Positions 11,901-21,900 of a stretch of 64,000 nt of DNA are shown piece after piece. The notes beneath the pieces are model-generated. The model was not told the origin of the DNA and did not search any database. It was given only the letters and a program-made list of their open reading frames with translations. How positions within the stretch are numbered: position 1 is the stretch's first letter; each line of letters starts with the position of its first letter. The DNA is from Dirofilaria immitis (lineage: Eukaryota > Nematoda > Chromadorea > Rhabditida > Onchocercidae). Location: the NCBI GenBank assembly GCA_024305405.1, contig JAKNDB010000087.1:4218501-4282500 (forward strand). The letters run 5' to 3'. A program made the translations under genes and the position numbers.

Positions 11901-14210
11901 TGCAACGTTTAAAAACACGTCGACTTGTAAAAGAATCGGTCCTACCACTACCGAGACGTATGCGTGGAGCCATCGACCTTACATCGATTAATGTTTATCT
12001 CAATCGCAATTTTTGTATTCGTAATATTGATGAAAGTAAGTTTATATAAAATAAAGCGAAGAAGCTTTTTATAATTTCAGATGCTTATAACTGTAACCAT
12101 TTTTGATCATTAGCAATATCACTTTTCTTCTCCTTGGAATGCTTTATTGAATTTCCTTGAAATAAACAAAAGTATCTTTATCTAGATGTTTCGTATGCTT
12201 TTGTTATCCTTTTGAAAACTGATGAACAAGTGGAAGCTACGCAAACAGTTACGTTAATGGACACACGAGCTTTGCGTATTAGCAAAGTTCATTTTTCTGA
12301 TCAGATTCGCTTTACAAATCTACCGGTCGATTTTACAGTATTGTTGGAAATTTACGCTTTGGTAACAATAATTTATATTGTTTGTTTATAATAGCTTGCA
12401 GTTTTTAGAGACATTTATGTATTACGCTTAAGTATCTCCATTTGCCTATTTGAAAAAGAAAAAAAAACAACTTTAAAAACAATTTCTTGTCCAGCATTTT
12501 TGATCTTGAAGTTTCAGTTTTCTATTAATTCATATTGATGTAGCTAATACTTCTTCTACAATGATATCTATTTCTCTTTCACTTTTCATCCTCTGAACGG
12601 ATATGTCGGAACTTCATATGTCGAAGTTTTTTCAATTGAAGCCTTGAATCAGATGATTTTTTTCCATTCTATTATCGAAATTGTATTTTTTATTTTGTCA
12701 TGAATTAAATCATTTTTAGAAAGTTAGTGAAAATCGTCGCTCGGATGATTATTCATGTAACATGCTGAAGAATAAGGCAAAATCGCTGTTGAGTCCGTGT
12801 TAGTTCTATGGCAATTTATAAAGTTCACTCATCTATTCAATTTTTTTCGATCTTTTGGTATTTTAGAATTTAATTTCTAGCCAAGAAGGCATGCGGTAAC
12901 GAATCAATTGTGGGATCCTCAGAATTTACATGCTGTGGACATATCTGTTTGAATAGGGACACTATTGGCATGCAAAAATTTTACTTGGATGGAGCAGTTT
13001 ATCCACTGGAAGGAACAGTTGAAGTCGAATCTCGTTGTACGACACTTCCTCCTACTATTGAAATCGATTTCCGAGGATTTTTGGCAAGTTATAATTCATA
13101 AGAATGGCATGAATTAAATCCTTTAAATTTTCGTTTACACCTAATTTATTTATAATGAGTCTCTAGTAATATATTTCAGACTATGTATCAAATAATAGCT
13201 GGATTAGGATCATGGGCTAGATACTGGGCTGTTCTTCGTTGTGGTGTAGTTCAGTTTTGGAAATATCCTGATGACGAAGCTTCTGAAAAGGTTTGCTTAT
13301 GTAACTTAAGATCCTACAGCAATGCTATGAGATTTCAAAGATACTTCTATCGCGTGAATTGCATTTCAGCCATCTCTTGCGTGCATGGATCTTTCGAAAT
13401 GTACAGACAAAGAAATCAATCATGCATCTCATGAAATTTGTTCACGTCCAAATGCTTTCACTGTCGATCTTCTGGTTCCAAAATCACCCTCTCTTATAGA
13501 AAAGAAACGGTTTGCATATCATGTTACTTTGATTAATTAAGATATATATACATATATATAAAGAATATTGGAAAAATGAACTGTCAGCGACGTTCGTTAT
13601 TTTTTAGAGTGCTGTTATCTGCAGACACGAAGGAACTTTGCAGTGCTTGGTTGAATGCCTTGAATGGGACACTAGAGGTACTTCGGGGATAGCATGATTT
13701 TTTAAAATCGGATCTCCTATGATATGTTTCTTTTTTAAATATTTGTAATTTTAGTTTTATTTTTTCAAGTTAAATATTATAATTACTGAAAATTAGTGGT
13801 AAATATATCACATTTTCTTATCTTCTAACGATAGCTATATGCACTTATTTCAGCCCACTTTTTTCTGGTTCATTTCAGTCATATGGTTGATGTATACTTT
13901 CTGTTTTTCTTTTTATTCTATGTCATAACGAAAATTCAGTTTATTGTTTTTTTGTTTTGTTGATAAAATGTCTCAATTTGTATTGTGAGCTGCAACAAGT
14001 GTTTGCGTCCGGAAGCGCAGTATTGAAAATTCGTGGTTTGACAATTTAGAGATGACTGTTATCGATTAGGCGGTGATTATCTTCAGGATGCTGTAGTTTT
14101 CGGTTAACTTAAAGTTGTGGAAGTGGTTCTTCGTCATATTTTTTTTGCAGCGTATGCTTGGTAATCAAATCGAAGCATTAGTACTTCTTTGTAATTGTGC
14201 TGATGAATAA
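5928..14210 (+). CDS. ani-1: Anillin, cytokinetic ring scaffold (AHD + PH)
   Basis: Anillin links actin, myosin, septins and RhoA at the cell cortex and contractile ring. Exons: 5928-6041, 6221-6289, 6387-6461, 6630-6770, 6839-6907, 7555-7772, 7857-8021, 8160-8240, 8451-8644, 8892-9079, 9221-9317, 9399-9500, 9612-9744, 9866-9919, 10164-10272, 10379-10458, 10547-10621, 10798-10938, 11151-11351, 11532-11642, 11840-12035, 12186-12361, 12720-12798, 12881-13083, 13180-13290, 13370-13509, 13608-13677, 14151-14210. The N-terminal two thirds is low-complexity and polar with an RGQTRKLASMFE motif. The anillin homology domain begins near QEIMIQEGQIAQASLALTHC and runs through DFTVLLEIYAL. The PH domain follows (FRGFL / GSWARYWAVLRCGVVQFW / YPDDE). 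Oddities: a 1-base deletion in an A-run at 7680-7691, a GC donor after 13083, and an uncertain donor for exon 20. The last exon could be skipped, giving a stop at 13692. Length resembles C. elegans ANI-1 rather than the short ANI-2/3 (family knowledge). Confidence 0.88.
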
Positions 14211-14395
14211 ACACGACGACTTAATATTGAGACATTTTTATATGCTACACGTTCGCAAAATATTAATTACTAGTTTACATTTTTCATAAATATGTGAATC
14301 AACCGGCAAATTGTTCGTATGTTGAATGATTTTAAATATCGGGATTATTTAGAATTGTTTAAGGAGTTTCACGAAATGTATAACTTAATTCTTAC

Positions 14396-14411
14396 CTTAT
14401 TTTTTCTCAAG
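14396..14411 (+). promoter_or_regulatory. Candidate trans-splice acceptor of ATP synthase f
   Basis: A pyrimidine-rich run ending TTTTTTCTCAAG lies 4 nt before the ATG at 14416, and about 200 bp after the anillin stop. In nematodes this spacing and position suit trans-splicing of a downstream operon gene. The site is seen; the operon is inferred. Confidence 0.4.
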
Positions 14412-14415
14412 TTCA

Positions 14416-15041
14416 ATGGCAACAAAAGTCCCAGTAACGAAGTACTTTCGACCGTTTATACCACCATTATCGCCTGGTACAAAGCTTCACAATGATTTAT
14501 ATTGGGATGTATATATTTATCGACCTTACTGTCGTCTTTGGGAGCGTGTGTGGGTATATTTGTACAATCGAGTGATTAATCGCTTCGAAATTGGCGTGCA
14601 AGATAAAAAGTATAATCCTCGCATTCATGGCCCTTATTGTCCATGGCGATATTACGGAACCAGACGTATGCTTATTTTTTAGATTTAGATAAAGTTTTAG
14701 GTCAACTCTTTATTTTATCATAGTAGAATTCAGGGATGCTTTGCTTGAATAAGATGATAGAAATTTTTTAATAAAGTGGAAATAAAGATTAGAATATCAG
14801 TTTCACTAGTCTTTGATATTCAGAAGACACAAAATTGATGGACGTGAAATTATGCGATCTACGCTCATGGTTTTCACGTTGTGACAAATCAGTTGGAGGT
14901 ATTGCAAACGGTGCCGTGAAAAGTTTTTACAGATTCGAGCATTATTATTTCGATCACTACCTTATTAATTTGGTAGGTTTTTACTTTCTGGTTACTTGGG
15001 GCATAAATAATAATACATATAGTAGATTCCGTGTGAAATGA
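14416..15041 (+). CDS. Mitochondrial F1Fo-ATP synthase subunit f
   Basis: This is a small Fo-sector subunit of the inner-membrane ATP synthase, which helps form the membrane stalk/dimer interface. Two exons, 14416-14665 and 14824-15041, join in phase 1 to give 155 residues, about the size of the C. elegans protein R53.4 as I recall it. Exon 1 holds a nematode-type extension (RPYCRLWERVWVYLYNRV, then GVQDKKYNPRIHGPYC). Exon 2 starts with the family signature DTKLMDVKLCDLRSWFSRCD, equivalent to the 'DVKLGELPSWLxRRD' of animal f subunits, followed by an FYRFEHYYFDHY segment. One membrane helix (LINLVGFYFLVTWG) lies near the C-terminus. The start is fixed by the acceptor 4 nt upstream. No frame breaks. 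It lies close behind anillin, suggesting co-transcription. Identity is confident; the extension's role is unknown. Confidence 0.85.
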
Positions 15042-15299
15042 GCTTATGGTCACGGAAAGTTTTTGTTAGTTCTTTCATTGAGCATTGGAATTAGGGAGAT
15101 GTCAAAGATATTATTAAAATACATTGGTAAAAACATGGTTATCTTATGCTGAAGAACTGAATATCCTCTAAAGTTAACTTATTGATAAAACAGAATCTCT
15201 TAATCCTGCTCAATAACCTAAAACAATATAAAAAGTGCCAATAGTCTTATGATTAACAGTACTAAAAATACTCTGCTTCATTCTATTACCAAAGTTTTT

Positions 15300-15501
15300 G
15301 ACCTCAACTCAATCGTGGATTACCCGCAGAATTTAAGCATATAACTAAGCGGAGGAAAAGAAACTAACGAGGATTTCCTTAGTAACGGCGAGTAATGCTG
15401 CAACCATCAAAAACATAACTAATCTCATTACCGACATAAAAAACAAACTAGGATTAACTGTTTGGCGTAGATCGCATATATAGCAAGTAGCTGTAATTCG
15501 T
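15300..15501 (+). pseudogene. Decayed 28S rRNA 5'-end fragment
   Basis: From 15300 to about 15394 the sequence matches the highly conserved start of eukaryotic large-subunit rRNA: GACCTCAACTCA, then GAATTTAAGCATATAACTAA, GCGGAGGAAAAGAAACTAAC and CTTAGTAACGGCGAGT. It differs from the usual gene at scattered positions and falls apart after GGCGAGT. A short block at about 15459-15480 (CTGTTTGGCGTAGATCGCAT) resembles a later part of the nematode D1 region, with the intervening sequence changed. Nothing resembling the 5.8S gene or ITS2 is recognisable upstream, and the rest of 28S is absent. It is therefore an isolated insertion rather than part of an rDNA repeat. The orientation is that of the + strand. 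Confidence 0.85.
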
Positions 15502-16420
15502 TTTTTTTATGCTATAAAAATTATTTAGTGATTCGCCCAATATTTGTCGGGGTGAGGCCATATATCTCTGTGTTTTTCAGCCGCGATTTTTCCTGCGTTT
15601 CGTTCTTTTTGCGTATTTACTGGGAACAGTGCTTTTCTACGAAGAAATTCCGGCTTCTGCTGCGAAATACCACTGGTGATGCATTGGATAGACTTCTGAT
15701 TTTTTCTAGCTGTTTCATCATTAAAATTTTATTTCGTAATTTTAGTTGTATCATTTATTGTATTTGGTTTTTCTTGAACACTTCTTATGAAGTTTGAATT
15801 TTTCTGGTATCACAATAAATTCTTACTTAGATTTTGTTAAGTCCTCTATCAAAGTAACTTTCATTCATTAAATACAGTCTTATTTATTACTGCATAAAAC
15901 TAAGAAAGTTTCTCAGTTTTTCTAAAAAATGTTACTGCTGTACATAAACTGAAAGTATATATTCTCAGTTTGAATAGATTCTGTTATTCAGACTGATGAT
16001 AGTGCAAGTAAGGGAAGTATTACTGTAATGAACATTAGACAAGAAATTTGAACTCTTTCTGTTTTTGTGTTTCCGACAATCGAAAGAATGAGATCGTTTT
16101 TGTTTTTTACTATACGTTAATTTTCCTACTCGAATATTCTTTTTATCGTTGGCTTTGGTGAATACTGTAAATGTCGGTATCGGAAAGGTTTACTAAAGTT
16201 TAAAGTGAGATTTAATATGCCTAAGTGCTTCGCTATAAGCTGGGATTTCCATAAGCACTGGTCAATAGTAATGATGAGCTTATATGTGCGGTACTAGAAT
16301 AAATGGCGTCTTATTTATTTATTGATGGTGATAATTTTGTTGCTGTTATGTGGTATAGTTTCTTTGCAGTGAGTAGTTATAGTGGTATAAGTAAGCGATT
16401 GATTCTAAAAATTATAGGGA
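15502..16420. other. Intergenic between ATP synthase f and dTMP kinase
   Basis: I see no gene here. A plus-strand open frame at 15528-15797 has neither family resemblance nor splice partners and may be partly diverged rDNA. The 3' end presumably holds the dTMP kinase promoter or trans-splice region; an AATTATAG acceptor ends 3 nt before its ATG. Confidence 0.35.
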
Positions 16421-17522
16421 ATGGGATCACGACTACGTGGTGCATTTATCGTGTTTGAAGGATGTGACAAAACTGGCAAAAGTTTACAATCCAAAAATTG
16501 GTGAAACGTATCAGAGATGCGGGCGGCGATGCTGATTTAATTTCATTTCCTGGTTAGTAATTCTTTATGCATAAGATTTATTGAAGTTATGACATTTTCT
16601 AATCATAAAACTATTTTACATCTACTGAAATTTGCATGCCTTTGCCGTAGTTTTCTTTGATCATTGTGTAATAATAAGTAATAATTGATTCTGTTTTAGA
16701 TCGCTCAAGCGATTTAGGTAAATTTATTGACTGTTATTTGAAAAGAGAAGTCGAAATGGAGCCTAAAGAAGCGCATCTAGTGTTCGCAGCAAATCGGCAA
16801 GCACTTATGCCCTTAATGATGAAAAAATTACTTCAAGGAACACATTTGGTCGTCGACCGATATGCTTATTCAGGCATTGCCTATACTCTTGCGAAAGGTA
16901 TTCTTGCTATTTTTATTTATATTTCATTATATCAGAGTTTTTATAACTTTTGAGAAAGTTAACTTGGTTAAAAATATTAATCTAGCAAATAAGGTTTTTC
17001 TAAGAAAGTTAAAGACTTTTTGAAGTATACCTTAATTATGATCACGATTACGTTGTTTGTTATGATTAAGGAGCTGATAACATAACAATAGAGTGGGCAA
17101 AACTGGCTGATATGGGTGAACTAAGACCTGACTGTGTTATATACTTTAATCTTTCATTCGAAGAAGCGCAAAAAGGAAGGGATTTGGTGATGAACGTTTC
17201 GATTTTGGTAGTTTCCAGAAGAAAGTTGATGATGTCATGAAAAAATTAGCCATTGAAAATACAGATCTATGGAAAGTAAGTTAAATTAAACGAAACTACT
17301 TTTTTTTCTTTGATTTTGAATGACGCTAGAGTATATATGATGTGCAACAGATCTAGAATTCCGTGCCAAAAAAATTCTTTACCGGATAATAATAATTTTA
17401 TTACTGTCCGATTTAAGATAGTGGATGCCTCCTTGCCTGTTGAAGAAATTTCCGAAAATGTCTGGAAAATGGTGGCACCGGTTTTGGATAATGCGAAGAA
17501 AAAGAGCCTTATGTTTCTCTGA
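16421..17522 (+). CDS. dtmk-1: Thymidylate (dTMP) kinase,two 1-base frame breaks
   Basis: The enzyme phosphorylates dTMP to dTDP with ATP, an essential step of dTTP synthesis. Exons 16421-16552, 16700-16897, 17071-17275 and 17418-17522 give 214 codons once two missing bases are allowed for, against 212 residues in the human enzyme. Visible motifs: P-loop region (AFIVFEGCDKTGKSLQ), dTMP-binding/DR motif (VVDRYAYSGIAYTLAKG), lid region (GFGDERFDFGSFQ) and C-terminus (LWK|IVDASLPVEEISENVW). Breaks: the A5 run at 16493-16497 and the A5 run at 17170-17174 each need one more A. All conserved motifs continue on either side, so I favour sequence error over a true pseudogene. The usual GKST of the P-loop is GKSL here. 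In C. elegans the homologue (R53.2) adjoins egl-43 and the ATP synthase f gene, by recall. Confidence 0.87.
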
Positions 17523-18968
17523 GAATATTGAATTCTCTCAGTTTGTATTCTATATTGCACTTTTCATCATATAAAAAGTGATCATTTGCAGTTTACTACG
17601 ACTGAAGTACAATTTATATTAAATAAATTCAAATTATATTTATCATTCCATTTTACCAATACATTCCTAACAGTTGTCTTTTTGTACGTTTTATTAAATA
17701 ATAATGGAAAATGCTTTTTAATGCATAAATTTCTAAACAAGTTCTATGGAAGTTCTATACTTTTGAATGTTTGCTTTATTTTTGATGTTGTCTCTTTTCT
17801 TTTTACGGATCATTCTTAGTTATATCGAAGTGTTTAGGATTTATTTAATAGATCTCTTTGAAGAGAACTATCAATCAACAGATGATCTTCGAATATGATG
17901 CAATTGGGCATTTTACATAATTTTAAATTTTTAAAAAGTAAAGCTCTTTTAGAAGTTAGATTAAATGATATCACGATCAGATCCAATGCAATAAATGAAA
18001 AGTACTTTTACTTCATAGTGGTGCTAACTTGGAAAATATGGCCTTTGATTGAACTAAAAAGTTTGAACTGTTTTCTGGGAAAAAAACTGTTTGGGGATTG
18101 TTTATTTTTATGATTGTGGCGATTCATTAGGAAATTAAACTCGTGCTTAAATAAAAGAGTGCGGGATTATGGAAAGTGCTAAAAATGTAAATAAAAAATC
18201 AAACGTCAATTCGCAGTTGTGAACTTATGGTGTAAATAATCAAAAGCGCATGAAAGATTTTTATCATCAGCTGGGATATTAATTAAATCCATGGATTTGG
18301 TATATCGTAAAATTTTTAGTTTTGGAATATAGAAAATGGTCTCAAGGAAGTTCGAAAAATTTCACTCTTCTAACTATATTGTTTTATATGTGTGTGGAAT
18401 TTGAATTGTTTATTTCTATTGTCAAAAATTTCTACAGATTGTGATATTAGTATTCGTTTGCACCGCCGATGCAAAAATAAATTATTCTAAAGTATATGTA
18501 GATATACCTGCTGTATATTATTAATTCAAGATGAATACAGCACATCTAATCTGTTTTTTTCTCATCACTGGAAAGACGGGACGTACATGTAATATGTATG
18601 TAAAAATTTGATAAATTAAATGAATTTAGAAAGGGACCTCAAAATCTCTATACAAGGAAGTATCAGTTCGTTATATTCTTCAGCAATATTTTAGTTAATT
18701 AAAAAACTAAAAACGAATCCGTCCAAAATGTATTATGCCGAAAGAGTGGTAAGTATAGAACGTCTCCAATCAATTAGATCAAATCAAATCTATAAGAATA
18801 TTTCTTTTTGGTTTTGGATAAATGAAGAATGGGTATTTTATAATAACTCTAAACGATATTAATTAATAATTCAAGAGGAAAATGTAGAAAATTTGGTGTG
18901 TACAATGAAAGGACTTAACTGTTTCGAATTTTAGACTTCAAAAGTTTTTAAAATATTATGGGACATTT
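17523..18968. other. Convergent intergenic region, no gene seen
   Basis: This lies between the 3' ends of dTMP kinase (+) and EGL-43 (-). It is very AT-rich, with several AATAAA-like signals on both strands (for example near 17620 and 18476) that could serve as polyadenylation signals. The open frames are random-looking. Confidence 0.4.
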
Positions 18969-21900
18969 TTAAAAAATGGGCTGGGCGGATGGTGTTATTT
19001 GCGAGAAAAGACTTTGAGCCGAGAATGGTAATGCAACAGCAGCAGTTCTTATTGGTGCGGTCAGTGATTCTCGACGAACTGTCACAGCTCCAGCCGCGGT
19101 AGCGATCGTCAAAGCACCGTTTGATTCATGCTTCTTGGTATGCCGATCTAAATTTGTCTGCTGTCCAAAGCGGCGGTCACAGCGATCACATCTGCAACAA
19201 CAAGTCCTTAGAACCATCATCAAATTAAAGTTATCAATAATAAATAGGAACTGTAAACCGTGATAACAGATGGTAATGCAGACGATAAATATGATAGCAG
19301 CAGTGAATTCTTCACTATAGATGCTTTACAAGAAACCAACAACAAAAATGTTTTAAATAATGGTGCTCAGATTTGAGGAAGGCCAATAAATTTCTTGCAG
19401 TTTTTCTGCCACTGCAATTGTGCCATTGCATATTCTCAAACATCGCTGGCCAATAGAAGTAATAAAGATATTAATATTATAATAAATGATAAATCTCAAT
19501 CAACATGATACAGAGTGATAGATGATGGGTGATGAATGATAACATTTCAGAGCAACTGTAATCAGCAATGATGGTAGAATTAAGTTGCAACTCCGGATAT
19601 TATATCTCCAAGGGATAAATGAATGAATGATTCCGATAAATGAATAAAATTTTCTTCGTAATGATGATAAAACTCGTCTGGTACTTATTATCATTACCTG
19701 AATGGTTTCTCTTTATTGTGTATGTTACGAACATGTCGCTGGAGATTTGAGCTGATTGAAAATGATCGGTCACAATATTGACACTAAAAAAAATTGATGA
19801 TATAATATGATGCATTATTAAAAATTTTTTAAATAAATCACGTTTCGGATGGAGACATAGTTGCTTAATTATACAAATGAAATCAATGAGAATGATAATT
19901 TGATCGGTAGTTTAACAGTTTGGATGATATGATTGATTTATATGGAACAGAATTTTTTTAATGATGCCTTCTTTATTCGATGTCTCCTTGTATTAAGTAA
20001 AAGTCTCACATTTTAAATATATATATATATATATATATACAAGAAAATATATATGCTATATACATACGCATAAATGCGTTCAATAATTATGATACTTAAA
20101 TTAAAAAGAAGAAAAACTTCAAAGCTTCACTAGCAGAAATAAAACATATGCATAATTTGGATATCACAGTAATAATTGAATAGCTCTGCGGATATTTACA
20201 CCTGTGCTCTACTGTTCCTACGTCAGGAAATGAATCCTTCTTAGCATCGGATAACATGATATGGTCCACCGAAAGAAATTCGAAATATTACAAAAATAAT
20301 ATAAAAAGAATATGTATACATTCTTAATAATTGCACGTTTATAATAAGAATTCAAAAATAATATCAATGACTTGAAAATTTGCATAGTTCCTTTCACTCA
20401 TGCATTTTCAGCAAAGGTTTTGCAAGTAAAGAATCTCATTGAGAAAAATGGATTGATGTAATGTTGCCAACCTCTGAGACAAATCATTCTCTATCTGATT
20501 TCATTTATTGTTTCATGGAAAAACGAAAAACTACGATTACGCCAACGGACATTACTGCAAAACCGGTTTCTAGAAGTAGCAAGAAAAGAGAAGAGAATAT
20601 AGGAGGTCTGATTGACCCCGTGTGTGCTAAGGTTTCCAGCTCAACATTTTTATTTTTACACCGTACTTCCATTGTACCTGATGTTAATTTGTTAGAACAT
20701 ATGACCCTCGGTAATAAATGAATAGAAAAACTGAAGGTTCCCAATGCCTGCAGGAAGGCGAGTTTAGAAATGAATATCAATAAGAACACGTTCAAATTAT
20801 AATTCTCTTTCTTGACATCAATGAATTCCTTTGATAAAGCAATGCATTTATCCAGAATCTTTAGTGGTGCATCCTTAGATGCATTCTCAATCATTTCATC
20901 CGAGCAAATAAAGTCATCAGTTAAGTAGTGTATATTCAGCAACTTTTATGAAAATTTTCAAATTGGCATTGTTAACTTCTAGAAATTGCTATCAATTGAA
21001 CGATTAATGTGAACTAAATGAATGTCAGAGCAGTTTATTCTGTCGATAACTTAATAATCTTACGAAAAGTAAACTTTCGAGCAGAAAATGATTAGTAAAG
21101 TCAAAAATGATTTCATAGTTATCGTAAAAATTTGCTATCTTATTTTTCTACAATTGTTTATCGAAAAATCGAAATGATTTATAAGTTTGTAAATAGACAG
21201 TTTGTAAATTTAACCGCGTGTATTGTTATCTGAGCTGAAAAACTTAATTTTAGAATGAACTGCAACACAGTTGAAATGAATTATAATTTAAGTTCCTTCT
21301 CAAATTTAAAAATTATTTGTTGGAATATCTTTAGCTACAACGGAACTTAGTACCCAATAATTCATTAATAGAGCGCCTTGTTACTTATTATATACTAAAG
21401 GATACTTTTCGAAAAAAGTTAGTTGTGCAAGAGGATTTTTTTGAGACAATGACAAATTTGGTGGCGATCTCGAAATACTAATGGTATTAGATGTTATAGA
21501 CAAAGATAAAAAGGCAGATCTATTTAGTAAAGTAGCAAAATATAGAGATGATAAAGATATTTTAAGGTTATGGGGACTATCAGAAATAGGCGATAACAGA
21601 GCTGCAAATATTATTGAAAGAATGGAAAAAGAAGTTATGGTAATGCTGTCAATGAAGTTGTTCTATCAGTTTCGATCAAATGAATCATGTAGCATTTCAA
21701 TAAAAAGCAAGAAATCAACAAATTACCTTGTAAGGTTGTTCACCGGTATGCGTTCGAAGATGTCGCGTTAAATTTGCACTACGTGGAAAAACTTTGGCGC
21801 AAAACTTGCATGTATACCGATCACGTGCAGTTTTCGAAAGTAAAGGAGCTAATGGTGCCGAATGATGTGTATAGGGATTCAGACGACTAGCTACTGGCGC

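Noticed and set aside
15528..15797. 89-codon plus-strand frame after the rRNA fragment
   Set aside because: No protein features or splice partners; possibly diverged rDNA or random.
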